From the NCBI GenBank assembly GCA_946406115.1, contig OX291553.1:3043001-3107000 (forward strand): 64,000 bases of DNA, written 5' to 3'. Under the pieces are notes generated by a model. It saw only the letters and a list, made by a program, of their open reading frames with translations, was not told the origin of the DNA and did no database searches. Origin of the DNA: Apoda limacodes. Lineage: Eukaryota > Arthropoda > Insecta > Lepidoptera > Limacodidae. The position numbers and the translations under genes were made by a program. Positions 45,851-56,765 of the stretch are shown one piece after another (the first letter of the stretch is position 1; every line of letters begins with the position of its first letter).

Positions 45851-47210
45851 TTTACAATGCATTTTGAATCGAATTGTTTACTACCTGACTCGCTGGTCTT
45901 TAATCTTTTTTATCTACAAAAAGTAGGTACATAATTCCAAAGCTGCTCTATCCAGTTTTAATATTTCGTTGCAAATGCGAGCCGAGCCCGCCTGTGGCGT
46001 GATGTCAACATGGGTAGGTATCTTGTTACTCCCTGCACCAAACGTCTTCGAACCGTGTGTGCAGAGACTGATTTAGGGTAAGCCTTAAAAATATTTTTTT
46101 ATCTCATTTGAACGCGGCTATCTATTCTTAAGAGGATACACTTCGCGGCGCCTCGCAGCGGGCTTCATACAAACGAATTTCTCATTTGTTTTTGACATTT
46201 ACTAATCAATCACTGTTAAATTTCTTAGTCATAATTCCAAGCCGAATACCTAAGTCTCTGATTTGCCAAAATCTTGTAAAATATTTTAAATAACTAGAAA
46301 TCTTTTTTGAAACCACTCGTATGAAAAATTGTCTTAATTGTATTGATGAGATTCATCTGGAGTGTACTAATATTCTTCACAACCGAGTAGGTACACCATT
46401 TTTTAAGCAATGTGTTTGATTTCTATAATGCACATTATGAATGCAATACATTTTATAACCACGCAACTTTTTTATTTTTCTTGTACCCTATTCGCAAGAT
46501 TTATTGTTGAGCCATTTTGCGGAACTAAATGAGTTCGTATAAGAAGTAATTATATAAGTGTTAATATATTAGGGAGGAACAGTTTCCATTACCCTAAATA
46601 CTTAGTTCTTTAAGAGAATTTCGATGTCACGTTTTCGAGATCAGATCGCGTTGTGTTATAATTTTTTTTAAAGCTGTGTGTAAACCACAACCTGGAAAGG
46701 AGAAAGAATCCATTCTATAAATATAAAATAAATAGCAGTTATCAGCGGTTTTACCCGAGTTAATTTTCCGCTTCGCTTAGAGCTTGCTATTACAAGTTGT
46801 GTTCTAGCTAAGCTCTTTTAAACTAAGATGGGTCCCAAAAAGCTTGCTCAACCTATAGTCGTAGTTGTATACCGGCAGACTTGCAGCCAGAGCAAACCTT
46901 TAACTTGTACAATTATAATCTCACAATGAGTTAGATGGTCACGCAGTTTGGTCACTAAAGTAGGTCATTGCAACGAATCAAAGATAAATTATATCTGTTT
47001 ACTTTGCTAAAAATGAAACATAGTACACAGGGTCAGTGACCGTCACTGCTCACTGATACCTACGCCTGGTAGATTGTAGAATAAAGTTACAGAGTACACA
47101 TGTCATATTAACGATAACCTAATTAAATAACAAAAAAATTACATTTAGTTTAAGACCCAAAAAAAATTTTGATATATGCGACGCACTAGAACAAATCAAA
47201 TAATTCCAAA
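45851..47210. other. AT-rich stretch, no gene recognised
   Basis: A GC-richer piece at 45975-46060 (GCGAGCCGAGCCCGCCTGTG) is isolated. No supported feature. Confidence 0.4.
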
Positions 47211-47374
47211 ATAGGGTTTACTAGTAACCATTAAAGGGTTCATACCCACCTCCAGGACGCATTGTCCTCGTCTCGTCACCTAGTGTATGGAAATCGTTAA
47301 AACATACCTAATGACTCCAAACCCAAGGGGTTTACTAGGAGCCATTGAAGAGTTCCATTATCCACCTTCTGGTT
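47211..47374 (+). repeat. Imperfect duplicate of a 47-bp phrase
   Basis: GGTTTACTAGTAACCATTAA..GGGTTCATACCCACCTCC (47215-47254) recurs as GGTTTACTAGGAGCCATTGA..AGAGTTCCATTATCCACC (47330-47367). The pair lies directly before the SINE and may be part of its older host repeat. Confidence 0.55.
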
Positions 47375-47384
47375 CCATTTCTCG

Positions 47385-47640
47385 CAGACAAGTTGGTAGT
47401 GTGGCCGACTGCCGTGCAGAGGGTGTGGGTTCGATTCCCGCACTGGACAAACATTTATGTGATAAACATTTGTGTTTGTCTTGAGTCTGGGTATATTTAT
47501 GTATGATGAGTATGTATTTACAAAAAAAAAGTAATACATATGTATTTGTATCCGTTGTCTGGTACCCATAACACAAGCTTTGCTTACTTTGGGGCCAGAC
47601 GGCGCTGTCTGTAATGTCCAAAAATATTTATTTATTTTCA
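47385..47640 (+). repeat. tRNA-derived SINE
   Basis: Carries a perfect RNA polymerase III B box, GGTTCGATTCC, at 47428-47438, preceded about 35 bp upstream by an A-box-like GTTGGTAGTGTGG. The body contains CCGTTGTCTGGTACCCATAA, CACAAGCTTTGCTTACTTTG and GGGGCCAGACGGCGCTGT. The 3' end is AT-rich with ATTTATTTATTTT. I recognise the wording from many lepidopteran sequences. It has no stable tRNA fold or CCA-end context, so it is not a tRNA gene. Confidence 0.85.
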
Positions 47641-48086
47641 GATCATTTTGATGGAACCAAATAATTGTTGTGCCATCGGTATTACAAATTCGCAAAGTTT
47701 TAAATCAATACAACGATAATAAGAAGTCTTATACTCGACTTTCAAGATATGTTTTAGTTATCTATAGGTACAGGTGAAGCTAAATACAATAGTGATAAAA
47801 AAAAACAGTAAAAACAGCAAACGGTGAGGTTAAGTGAACGGCCGTCAAACCGCGCCGCATCGCCTCGCCGGTGCTTACAAGTTGTATGAATACAAAAATA
47901 CTGCAACTGTGTGCACTACATACAGCATTTGAATTCAAATGGGTAGAAACCATCTGGTTTATATATGAGTGTAAGCTACATCGCTGATTTACGTTAGTTA
48001 GTTCGTCTACACATTCATTATAAAAAAACGTTGTATACCATTATGTAGGTATTTATGTATGTTTATCTTCACGGTTTTTATCCCCT
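47641..48086. other. Unassigned stretch
   Basis: GC-richer at 47820-47880 (AACGGCCGTCAAACCGCGCC). No gene is supported. Confidence 0.35.
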
Positions 48087-48316
48087 AAACGGGGTTAACC
48101 AGTAGATGGACACACACCTATACAAAACAGGGCTCACCAGTATATGGAGACACATCTACACAAGACGGGGTAAACCAGAAAATGGATACACACCTACACA
48201 AAACGGGGTTAACCAGTAGGTGGACACACGCCTACACGAAACGGGGATAATCAAAAGATGGAAACACGCTTTCAAAAAACGGGGTTAACCAGTAGATAAA
48301 CACACACCTCCGCAAT
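48087..48316 (+). repeat. 39-bp tandem repeat, about 6 copies
   Basis: Units read AAACGGGGTTAACCAGTAGA then TGGACACACACCTACACAA. The copies differ by 5-25%, so the array is older than those at 14.0 and 42.0 kb. Confidence 0.9.
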
Positions 48317-48789
48317 AATGTGAAAAACAACCTCGTTTCAACAACCTTAAAGCAACCAAAATAAAAGACCTGGGACCGAACAATACACCGTCATTGCCAG
48401 TTCCTGACGAACTATAGAAAGTGTGCCGAATGTTCGTGATATCAATTTTGGCAAAAGATAAATTTTGCATACTTGATGAGAGGCCATTTACGAATAGTGT
48501 GGGTAGCAGTCCATAGAGTAATTTAATTTGTTTTTTAGTTTTACATTAACTTAAGACAAGCAAGCTCAATTCAAAATCAAAAATCAAAGTATTTTTATTC
48601 AAATGGGTTACTAAGAACACTTTCGAATCGTCAAGTAAATTAACTACAACTAGCTTTACAAACTAATTACAATACTGTTTTATTGCGTGCGTTCAATAGG
48701 TAATCTTTGTAAACTAATAAATACATGTTTTGTATTGAAACACTTAATAAACAAAATTTACAATGTAAATAGTTAAAACTAAAAACAAT
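48317..48789. other. AT-rich stretch, nothing recognised
   Basis: Ends with a short AATCAAAGTATTTTTATTCA-type phrase (48584-48604) often seen at ends of insect retroelement insertions. No gene is supported. Confidence 0.35.
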
Positions 48790-49160
48790 CAATATTTGAA
48801 GGTGGCCTATAGACACAGACAATTATATATATTTCAAGTTCTGCACTAGACAATTCAATTAATTTTTCATCTGAAAGTGCAACAACATCTCTACGTTCTT
48901 TTATTTTAAATTTACTATTTACTAGAATTATTTAACCTCCTCGAATATAGTTTTGTCTGTTGTTACAACTTGATACTTGAACATTTTTAATATTTAACAA
49001 CATCTCATGTGATTTAACCAGTGTCTGTTATACATAAGATGTCTATATTGAATTTTTCAATAAATAATTCAATTTGTAATTCTTTGCCAAGGAAGCCTTG
49101 AATATTTTGATGAAATAATTTAAGTACATTTTTGTAACTGAAGTCAGTTTCAAGCATTAT
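48790..49160 (-). pseudogene. LINE endonuclease N-terminal fragment
   Basis: On the minus strand, from ATG 49160-49158: LKLFHQNIQGFLGKELQIEL, IDILCITDTG, IRGG, KERRDVVALSDEKLIELSSA and IIVCVYRPP, where it stops near 48790. This is the first half of an AP-type endonuclease; ITDTG stands where ITEHW is usual, so a catalytic Glu is changed to Asp, and stops follow it. GDFN and later motifs are absent. The fragment 5532-5690, which starts at RPP, belongs to a similar family. Confidence 0.8.
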
Positions 49161-49360
49161 GAGCCACCTCACTATTAGTAACACTACTAACAGTATCAGT
49201 GTTGTCCAAGTAGATATCTATAGAAGAGTTACAAATATTATATGCTAACACAGTAGTCAGTCGTTGCTTACAATACTTAGATAGATACAATGTACCTTTA
49301 GTCAATATAAAACGAGAAATAAATTTATTTATGTCATTATCATTTTTACATGTCAAATTG
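49161..49360 (-). pseudogene. Possible end of LINE ORF1
   Basis: An open frame (49356-49150) ends just at the start codon of the endonuclease frame, the arrangement expected for ORF1 and ORF2. It encodes FILTKGTLYLSKYCKQRLTT and then an Asn/Ser-rich tail. No named domain is visible. Confidence 0.35.
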
Positions 49361-50345
49361 ACATTATTTAATTTATGGATATGTTGGTTTTTTTTATTTT
49401 TATGGTGAATTTGTGGTAAAAGCGTTTTAATATTATGTGATAATATGTATTAAGTCTCTGTTAAAATTACATTGCATTTAAATGATTACAGTTGGTCATT
49501 TTACATCTCCGTCAATAGTTTCAATACCTATATTTTATATAAGTTATTGTATATATTAATTTATTACAAAGAATTACCGACCTATGACAAAAATATCGTT
49601 ATCTAAAATTGTGATCAAGGTCTTATACAGCAGGAAATAGATATGAGAATAATTTGGTCATGCCAAGCAACATTCTCTCTTTTAATCAACAGGATATTTT
49701 TTTGTCGGGGTTTTTTTAAATTTCCAACAAATTACTTGTTGTTTTTGAAAAGCAAACTGTTTTACCTGGTATATTTTAATTTTACATCACCTTTCTATTT
49801 ATTTATTCTTTAGTGTACACTATATAAAATAACTTGTACAAACGGAGGACTTTATGACTAGAGGCATTTTTAACCAGTCGAGCATTGGTTGAAACAGAAA
49901 GGCTTTGTAGGTGGTGCCAAATAAAGGCTTGAAACACACTTAATATGTTTATGGGTATAATAATAAACTACAGTTAAAAGTTAATTTTACATTCATACTA
50001 CATGTAATTAATTACATACTAATATATACCTAAACTGTTTCTTTATAGTGACTTATAAAGTCCTGGTACGTAGACGTTGGCGATTTGGTAAACGTTTGAG
50101 TTTTAAACGGAACTTGGAAATCTGGTAATACTTACTTAAACCGAAAATAAAGCGTAGTATTTCATAACTTTGACGATTCAAAAGTGTTTTTAAAAACCTA
50201 ATTTGACTTTGATATCATATCTGAATGTTTAGTGATCCTTTTTATTTTAAATCCGGTGTTAACTATATGTTAAAAACATCCATGAAAAAAAACTAGGTTA
50301 GCTAGCTAAAGCAAGAAAACTAGGTTTTGGTTGTCTGGAATTTGA
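49361..50345. other. AT-rich stretch, nothing recognised
   Basis: No feature supported. GTTTTAAACGGAACTTGGAA near 50100 is not linked to a gene. Confidence 0.4.
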
Positions 50346-50603
50346 TTGATTATCCGGCTCCAACACCCATTTCATGGATTTTTTTACTTATCTATCTTAT
50401 CAACTTCTCGCGCCTCATACAATATTTCATTATTACCTGATAATCAATCTCTATACTTTGACTCCCTTGCGAACATGAAATTAATTCGAGATGATTGGAA
50501 ATTAATAGTGTGTTACAATAAGCAACCCTATTGGGAAGGATCGAAAACCATAAGTAAATACCTGGAACATATGAGAAACATATGTAATGATATAAGAGGG
50601 TAA
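50346..50603 (+). pseudogene. Possible N-terminal piece of an insect retroelement Env (F-like)
   Basis: 85 open codons with LYFDSLANMKLIRDDWKLIV and YWEGSKTISKYLEHMRNICN, then a stop. The pattern (FD..G.VKLI...WKLV..YD...YW) is that of the N-terminal region of F-type envelope proteins carried by errantivirus-like LTR elements. The hydrophobic leader upstream appears in a different frame, which implies a frameshift. Nothing of the fusion peptide or membrane anchor follows. It is a small, broken relic. Confidence 0.45.
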
Positions 50604-50623
50604 TCACACTGTGACAATTGTTA

Positions 50624-50806
50624 CTACAATTGCATCATTGTTACAATGGGCTCGAATACTTTAATCGGCTCATGTTGGTCGGTCAGCAAAATACCCGCAC
50701 GCGTCGGCGGCGCCATGGGCTTATCAACCTCTTCGGAGTATTGGACCATCAATTCCCTAAACAGCACAAAAAGAATATTTTCCTTGTGTGAGAAAACGAG
50801 AAGCAT
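50624..50806 (-). pseudogene. Coding-like ORF, unidentified
   Basis: 60 open codons with FVLFRELMVQYSEEVDKP and HEPIKVFEPIVTM before a stop. It is on the same strand as the Gag relic 260 bp upstream of it and could be the 3' end of a retroelement polyprotein. I cannot name it. Confidence 0.3.
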
Positions 50807-50857
50807 TGAGCACTTTTATTTCAAAACCAGACATCAATAGTCGAAGCTGAATCTAAT

Positions 50858-51035
50858 ACCTTTAAACGAGCAATTCTTGTATATATATATATATACTGAA
50901 AAATATGACTCTTCCTGACATCTATTGGCGAGTAGTAATAAGCAACACTAAAGCTATTTGACAATAGGTAGCGTTATTAAGCAACGCTTAAGCTACTGTT
51001 TAAAAAAAACCGAGCAAAGCTCAGTCCTCCAGGTA
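50858..51035 (+). repeat. MITE-like repeat, plus-oriented copy
   Basis: Runs from CCTTTAAACGAGCAATTCTT, a TA tract, to AAAACCGAGCAAAGCTCAGT. A second copy in the opposite orientation lies at 52640-52835. The start and end phrases are ones I know from many lepidopteran intergenic regions. Confidence 0.65.
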
Positions 51036-51069
51036 CTATCATTTAATAAAGAGAACCCACTTATCAGTC

Positions 51070-51595
51070 GAGACCATGTCTATTCTCATAGTGCAGTGCA
51101 TCAATTGCTAACCATCTAGACTGCAAAGTGTGGAGTAAATCTTGCAACTCTTACTAATCGCCATCTGCCTCTTAATGCTGCTCTAAAATTGCTCGACTAT
51201 TTTTGAGCATGTTTTTACTTGATCCGTTTTAACATGAGAATGACCCGCTTGTGAAAAGAAAATGGTGGTCCTGACAGGGGAGTTGCTGGTTTAAAAATTG
51301 GAGTTGATGGTCTTGTTTCAACCCTATCAGAACTGTAACTCTGCATTTTCTTTGCATGGTTACAAACTTCGAATGCCTGTTCATAATGCTTTTCTGTAAA
51401 GTATGTGTGTCGCCTATCCCCGATTTGACATAACTGACGGTGATTCGTTTGATACTCGTTCCAATACGATTCGAAGGTGTCTAAACATCTTTTAATGCTA
51501 TCGGCTGTTTTTCGATCAGACGCGTCTTTTTTAAAGTTCCTTTCCAGTTTCATTTCTCTCACAATTTGACACTGTCCAGCCAAAAGATCTTCCAT
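51070..51595 (-). pseudogene. LTR-retrotransposon Gag-like N-terminus
   Basis: From ATG at 51595, 126 open codons: NFKKDASDRKTADSIKRCL, then SYWNEYQTNHRQL, then YFTEKHYEQAFEV. Similarity continues past the stop in other frames (LQDLLHTLQSRWLAIDALHY, about 51095-51155). The NFKKD-x3-RK and W-EF-x-NH-L pattern is that of Gag proteins of BEL/Pao-like or related insect LTR elements. Ser/Gln-rich DNA upstream (51634-51840) may be the leader. No LTRs, protease or RT are found nearby. Confidence 0.6.
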
Positions 51596-52097
51596 GTTGA
51601 TAACAAAAAAACAAGATAAACAATGGAAAGATCTTACTTTTCGGTGTCTTCTACTGCAACTTGCTTGCTGTGGTCGCTCTGATGCTCTGCTGCTGCTCTA
51701 CTGTTGCTGCTTACTGCTACTGCTGGGCGATGCTCGCTGATAAAACCTTGCTGGTACTGAGATGCACTGCTGATTGTTCGTAATTGCCTATTGGTTGACT
51801 GGAACGCGATTAATTCTGCTTTTAACCCAACCGCGGGCAAGATTAAAAACTGGAAGGACCATAAAGATGTTGGGTTTGTTACCTAACACTTGTTGCTTTT
51901 CTTTAATGATATAAGTTGATAAGTTAAAGAATTTATTTTAAAAGGATAATCACACAAATACAATTAAAATTAATTAAATGAGAATATTAAAAACTTGCTA
52001 AAATGATAAAAATTCTTAGATTGTAAATATGCTGATTATGCTAAATTGATGTTACTTATTAAACTTTTTATATGTACAAAAGTTTTTCCCCGTATAG

Positions 52098-52622
52098 AGT
52101 AGGTACTGTTGCCATCTCTGGGAAGGTGCACCCGGATACCAGCTTGGCCCTTTTGACTCGGTTCAATGACGGGCTGTGAGAATTATCGACGATCCCAAAC
52201 TCACTAGCCGTATTGAACCCTTAAGTCTGAGGAGAGACTTTGCCTCCCTGTGTGTGTTCTACCGCTTGTACAATGGTATGTTTTCTGAGGAATTGTTCAA
52301 AATGATGCCAACGGCTACTTTCTACCATCGCACTGCTTGCCGTCGGCAGGGAATTCATTCTCACTCTTTAGAACCTATAAACGGTCGCGTACAATGCGGT
52401 TTCAGAGAAACTTCCTACCGAGGTCGCTTGGGTTATGGAATGAATTCCCTGCCAAGGCTTTCTCTATGGACTACAGTATGAGGTTCTTCAAGAAATAAAT
52501 TATTCTAGGAAAGTCGGCAAAGTGCGACTGATGCCCCAGGTGTTGCAAGCGTCCATAGGCTACGGTGACCGCATACCATCAGGCAGACCGTAAGCTTGTT
52601 TGCCAGCTGGGTGGTATAAAAA
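52098..52622 (+). pseudogene. LINE ORF2 C-terminus plus 3' UTR, copy E
   Basis: Matches the end of copy D: RIIDDPKLTSRIEPLSLRRD, ASLCVFYRLYNGM, TATFYHRTACRRQGIHSH, then a frameshift at about 52375 and the tail in other frames. The 3' UTR includes CCATCAGGCAGACCGTAAGC and GGTGGTATAAAAAAA. It is 5'-truncated and dead. Confidence 0.9.
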
Positions 52623-52639
52623 AATATATTAAAATAAAG

Positions 52640-52835
52640 TATCTGGGTGACCGAGCTTTGCGCGGTATTTAATAAAAATCTTTTTTCATTGCAGTTTTCA
52701 TTACAAAACAACTACGTTTAAACTTATAAAGCAAAACCCTATTTAAATAAAAAAAATTATCCAAATCGTTACAACCGCTTCCAAGATACGCAAGCATATA
52801 CATATATATGAACAAGAATTGCTCGTTTTTATTAC
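52640..52835 (-). repeat. MITE-like repeat, minus-oriented copy
   Basis: Reversed, it begins AAACGAGCAATTCTTG near 52826, has an AT-rich centre with CTTGGAAGCGGTTGTAACGA, and ends GCGCAAAGCTCGGTCACCCA near 52645. Same family as 50858-51035. Confidence 0.65.
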
Positions 52836-52849
52836 AATATATTAATAAA

Positions 52850-53343
52850 GAACGTTTGGCAGCGTTCGGAAACTCAATGCTTAAAGACAAAAGTCTTCAA
52901 CCAGTGTGTGTTGGCAGTGATGACTTACGGCACTGAGACGTGGCCGCTAACTATGGGTCTTATACGAAAGCTCAAGGTCGCTCAGCGGGCGATGAAAAGA
53001 GCTATGCTCGGAGTTTCCCTACGTGATCGAATCAGGAATGAGGAAATCCGTAGGAGAACTAAAGTCGCCGACATAGCTCACCGAATCGCAAAGCTGAAGT
53101 GGCAATGGGCAGGGCACATAGCTCAAAGAACCGATGGCCGATGGGGAAAAAAGTTTCTTGAGTGGCGACCACAAACCGGGAAGCGCAGCATGGGACGGCC
53201 CCCTGCTAGATGGACAGATGATCTTGTAAAGGTAGCGGGGAACCGTTGGTTACAGGCGGCACAGAGTCGCACACTGTGGAGAAAGTTAGGTGAGACCTAT
53301 GTCCAGCAGTGGACGTCAATGGGCTGATATAATGATGATGATG
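52850..53343 (+). mobile_element. 5'-truncated RTE-type LINE with 11-bp target-site duplication
   Basis: Flanked by ATATTAATAAA at 52839-52849 and 53344-53354. The 3' tail is (ATG)n (AATGATGATGATG), typical of RTE elements. It holds only the C-terminal end of the RT ORF. Confidence 0.8.
52880..53327 (+). pseudogene. RTE ORF2 C-terminal region
   Basis: Open for about 148 codons to TGA 53325-53327: KVFNQCVLAVMTYGTETWPL, LGVSLRDRIRNEEIRRRTKV, LKWQWAGHIAQRTDGRWGKK, MGRPPARWTDDLVKVAGNRW, LGETYVQQWTSMG. This is the domain after the RT in RTE elements. An upstream piece (RLAAFGN, from 52851) is in another frame. The RT catalytic core and endonuclease are missing, so the open frame reflects recent insertion, not function. 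Confidence 0.92.
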
Positions 53344-53354
53344 ATATTAATAAA

Positions 53355-54611
53355 ACACAAAAATCAAACAATTTGTTTTAATATATAAGTTATTATAATA
53401 CTAAGATAATCTAAACCAAACTTATCTTATTCAAAATATTTATACTGACAAAAATTTTGTCCATGAGGTAAGGTGGCAAGAGCGATGTGTGTATTTTCTT
53501 TTTATATGGCTTTGGGCAAAGAAGAAGCCCGTCCTCTTGTCGCCTATAGAGAGGCTACTAATTGTTTTCTTACGAATACCGTTTTTTAGCTGATAGACCC
53601 CAAGAGCCCGATGTCTTTAAAGTAAACGGCACGAATATTATAGTCTTTTAACAAGGACTCAGATTATCTTAGCTGCTTGCTATTTTCTGCAGATAGTTTG
53701 CTTTGTATTTTACATTCGCTTATTCATATGCCTTTACTGCAAAGTTTTCAGCATCTTTATAGCATCCATTACGCACTTGCGCTTTATAACACGCTTGCTT
53801 ATAAAGCAGCTTTTACTGCACAATTTTCAACTGCATTATAGTGTCCACTACACATTTGTGCGGTAATGACAATTAACACAAAGTTCTCATTAAATTGAAA
53901 CCGGTTTCATCAAAATCCGTTCAGCAGTCCCATGACTGAAAGTTAAATGCTTTGTTTCCTCGTCTATATAGCACATTTAAACACTGGTCAGTTAGGCATC
54001 GTTCGCATGAGTGTTTTCTCAACGCTTTAATTCTCGACGCTTTTTTTGTATTCGTCACAAACTGATAAAAAACTCCCGGCAAAAAAAACGGCTACGAGCG
54101 AACACAAGCAAGAGAAGGAGTCATAAGGTCTATTCAGAACGTTAAATATAAAGCGCGTTAAAGTGTTAAGAAAGCGCACGTGATCACTTCGTCCAGTATA
54201 TCTTGTATTCGTCTAAAATATAATTATCTTTTAAAACCACCGATGATAAAATAACTCATCGCCATACTTCATCAGCACGACTGAACAAACCGCTAACTAA
54301 TCTCCTCTCCCGCTCACTGGCCATAACTCAGAGCGAGACGACGGTTTTACGAGCTCTTAATCAAGAAATATACGATTGCACCGGACGATTAAGAGAATCC
54401 GATTTACCGGCGCCCTAATGCAGTTGTTTCTGTGATGAATAGGCCTTTGTTACAGCGGAGTGGCGGAGTGGGGCATTTGTTGGAAGCTTTATGACTTAGT
54501 AGGTACAAACAGTTGATATAGAGCGCAGCGCTCTCAATGCACGTACTACACTACACACCCTAGATTGATGTTTTTTACATATAGTAAGGGTAATGAAAAG
54601 CCGTCTGAGGA
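53355..54611. other. Unassigned stretch
   Basis: 53900-53950 includes GGTTTCATCAAAATCCGTTC, wording of the lepidopteran Helitron-like family. 53730-53850 has two related phrases (ACGCACTTGCGCTTTATAAC and TATAGTGTCCACTACACATT). No gene is supported. Confidence 0.4.
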
Positions 54612-54810
54612 TTTAAAGTCAGCTCATACCGAGACGCGACGCGACGCGGCATTTTTGAGATAGCATCATATTATGGACCTTATTTACTAGACAAAAAGAT
54701 ATAACTTATAGTGAAAGCACAAAAGTGAGAGGTTACGTGTCGAAGTACACCAAGATGCGTCGCGAGACGTTGGGATGCGCCACGCGGCGCACGCAGTGTC
54801 GCGCGGTGCA
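54612..54810. repeat. GCGACGC-rich interspersed repeat, copy 2
   Basis: GAGACGCGACGCGACGCGGC at one end and GCGGCGCACGCAGTGTCGCG at the other, with an AT-rich middle. Related to 23362-23590. Confidence 0.55.
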
Positions 54811-54904
54811 TCCAAAAGCCTCCGCTGCCGCGGCTTCTTTGCGCCATTCTAGTCCAGACACAAATTCAGATTTGATTCAGGTTATATAATATTAATGTAC
54901 GTAA

Positions 54905-56350
54905 AGTTAGCAGAACAACTATTTAACCCGCTTTTATATTTTTTAAAATAAAAGAGTTAGCAGAACACTTACAAAAAATATGGGATTTAGAGAAAACATT
55001 TGGTTTAATTTGTTTTTAAAAAAAAATTTTTTTTTTGGTGAAAAATATAAAAGCGGCAAATTTTATTTTTTCACGGATAAATCACGGCAAATTAGCTGCA
55101 AATTCCTATGTATTTGGTTTTCTCTAAATCCCATATTTTTTGTTAGTGTTCTGCTAACTCTTTTATTTCAAAAAATATTTTTATTTTAAAAAATTGGTTT
55201 TCTCTAAATCCTATTCACATAGGAATTTGCAGCTAATTTTCCGTGATTTATCCGTGAAAAAATAAAATTTGCCGCTTTTATATTTTTCGCGCTACAGAGT
55301 TTTCTGCTAACTGTACGTAAAGTTAGCAGAAATTTGCAGTTAATTTGCTGTGATTTATCCATGAAAAAATAAATTTTTCTTTGTTTACGTTTTAGTAGGC
55401 AACTTACGATAAAATAGGATTTAGAGAAAACCTATTTTTTAAAATAAAAATATTTTTTAAAATAAAAGAGTTAGCAGAACACTAACAAAAAATATGGGAT
55501 TTAGAGAAAACCAAATACATAGGAATTTGCAGCTAATTTTCCGTGATTTATCCGTGAAAAAATAAAATTTTCCGCTTTTATATTTTTCGCGCTACAGAGT
55601 TTTCTGCTAACTTTACGTAAAGTTAGCAGAAATTTGCAGTTAATTTGCTGTGATTTATCCATGAAAAAATAAATTTTTCTTTGTTTACGTTTTAGTAGGC
55701 AACTTACGATAAAATAGGATTTAGAGAAAACCTATTTTTTAAAATAAAAATATTTTTTAAAATAAAAGAGTTAGCAGAACACTAACAAAAAATATGGGAT
55801 TTAGAGAAAACCAAATACATAGGAATTTGCAGCTAATTTTCCGTGATTTATCCGTGAAAAAATAAAATTTTCCGCTTTTATATTTTTCGCGCTACAGAGT
55901 TTTCTGCTAACTTTACGTAAAGTTAGCAGAACACAAACGAGAAAAATGGGATTTAGAGAAAACCAAATACACAGAAATTTGCTGATAATTTGCCGTGATT
56001 TATTTATCCATGAAAAAATAAAATTTACCGCTTTTATATTTCTTGAGTTACAGAGTTTTCTGCTAACTTTACGTAAAGTTAGCAGAACACGAAAGAAAAA
56101 AAAGGGGGTTTGGAGAAACCCAAATACACAGGAATTTGCCGCTAATTTGCCGTGATTTATCCGTGACAAAATAAATTTTCTTTTTTACGTTTTAGTAGGC
56201 AACTTACGATAAAATGGGATTTGGAGTAAACCCGCTTTTATATTTTTTTAAATAAAAGAGTTAGCAAAACTACTTTCGCCAAACGAAATTAAATAAATTG
56301 CATAATTTTCCATGATTTTGTCGTGAAGAAATAAAATTTGTCGCTTTTAT
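54905..56350. repeat. Cluster of inverted modules, palindromes and a 300-bp tandem duplication
   Basis: Modules containing GGGATTTAGAGAAAACC, AGGAATTTGCAGCTAATTTT, CCGTGATTTATCCGTG and CCGCTTTTATATTTTT repeat in both orientations. Their ends carry GTAAAGTTAGCAGAA. Where two ends meet they form a 30-bp palindrome whose left arm is TTCTGCTAACTTTAC (55602-55631, 55902-55931, 56058-56087; one-mismatch version at 55302-55331). Bases 55321-55620 and 55621-55920 are identical along the compared lines, so a 300-bp unit has been duplicated head to tail very recently. The region 54980-55190 is an inverted counterpart. Open frames through it are repeat artefacts. Confidence 0.92.
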
Positions 56351-56765
56351 ACTGTAGCCGAAAATGCTAAGAAATTTTGGGTCACAAGTTAAATTTACAA
56401 GAACTTACCCCTTTTGGCGTCAGATGTTTTTTGTAATAACGTTTTTTGAGTAAAATTGTATGCAGTGTGTATGTGAATATCTGTATTGTGTTTCTCTGTT
56501 CACTATAACTATAATATAGAATTAGGTCTTAAAACAACGGCCGCGGCCTTTCAACCAAAGATTATATGTCGACTGGCGCGCGTACGCGCACAGAGTAAGC
56601 TAAGAATGAACTAGCTCGACCGATCCGAATACCAACTAGATGGTTCATTCTTTCCTAAACAAACCCCCACCCCAGACCGTGTCTGGATAAACCGAGCCAG
56701 AGCCATCAATGAACTGGCAAACATTTATTACAAAAGGACAAACTAAATGTATAAGTGGCAAAAAT
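56351..56765. other. Short unassigned stretch
   Basis: Includes CGGCCGCGGCC at 56539 and GGCGCGCGTACGCGC at 56576; AAGAATGAACTAG and CTAGATGGTTCATTCTTT (56605-56655) could pair as an imperfect hairpin. No gene. Confidence 0.35.

Noticed and set aside
47400..47470. tRNA gene
   Set aside because: Perfect B box, but no clover-leaf with paired acceptor arms, and the sequence continues into a known SINE body with an AT-rich tail.
55801..56169. 122-codon ORF in the palindrome cluster
   Set aside because: It merely translates the repeated modules; the same peptide phrases recur three times.
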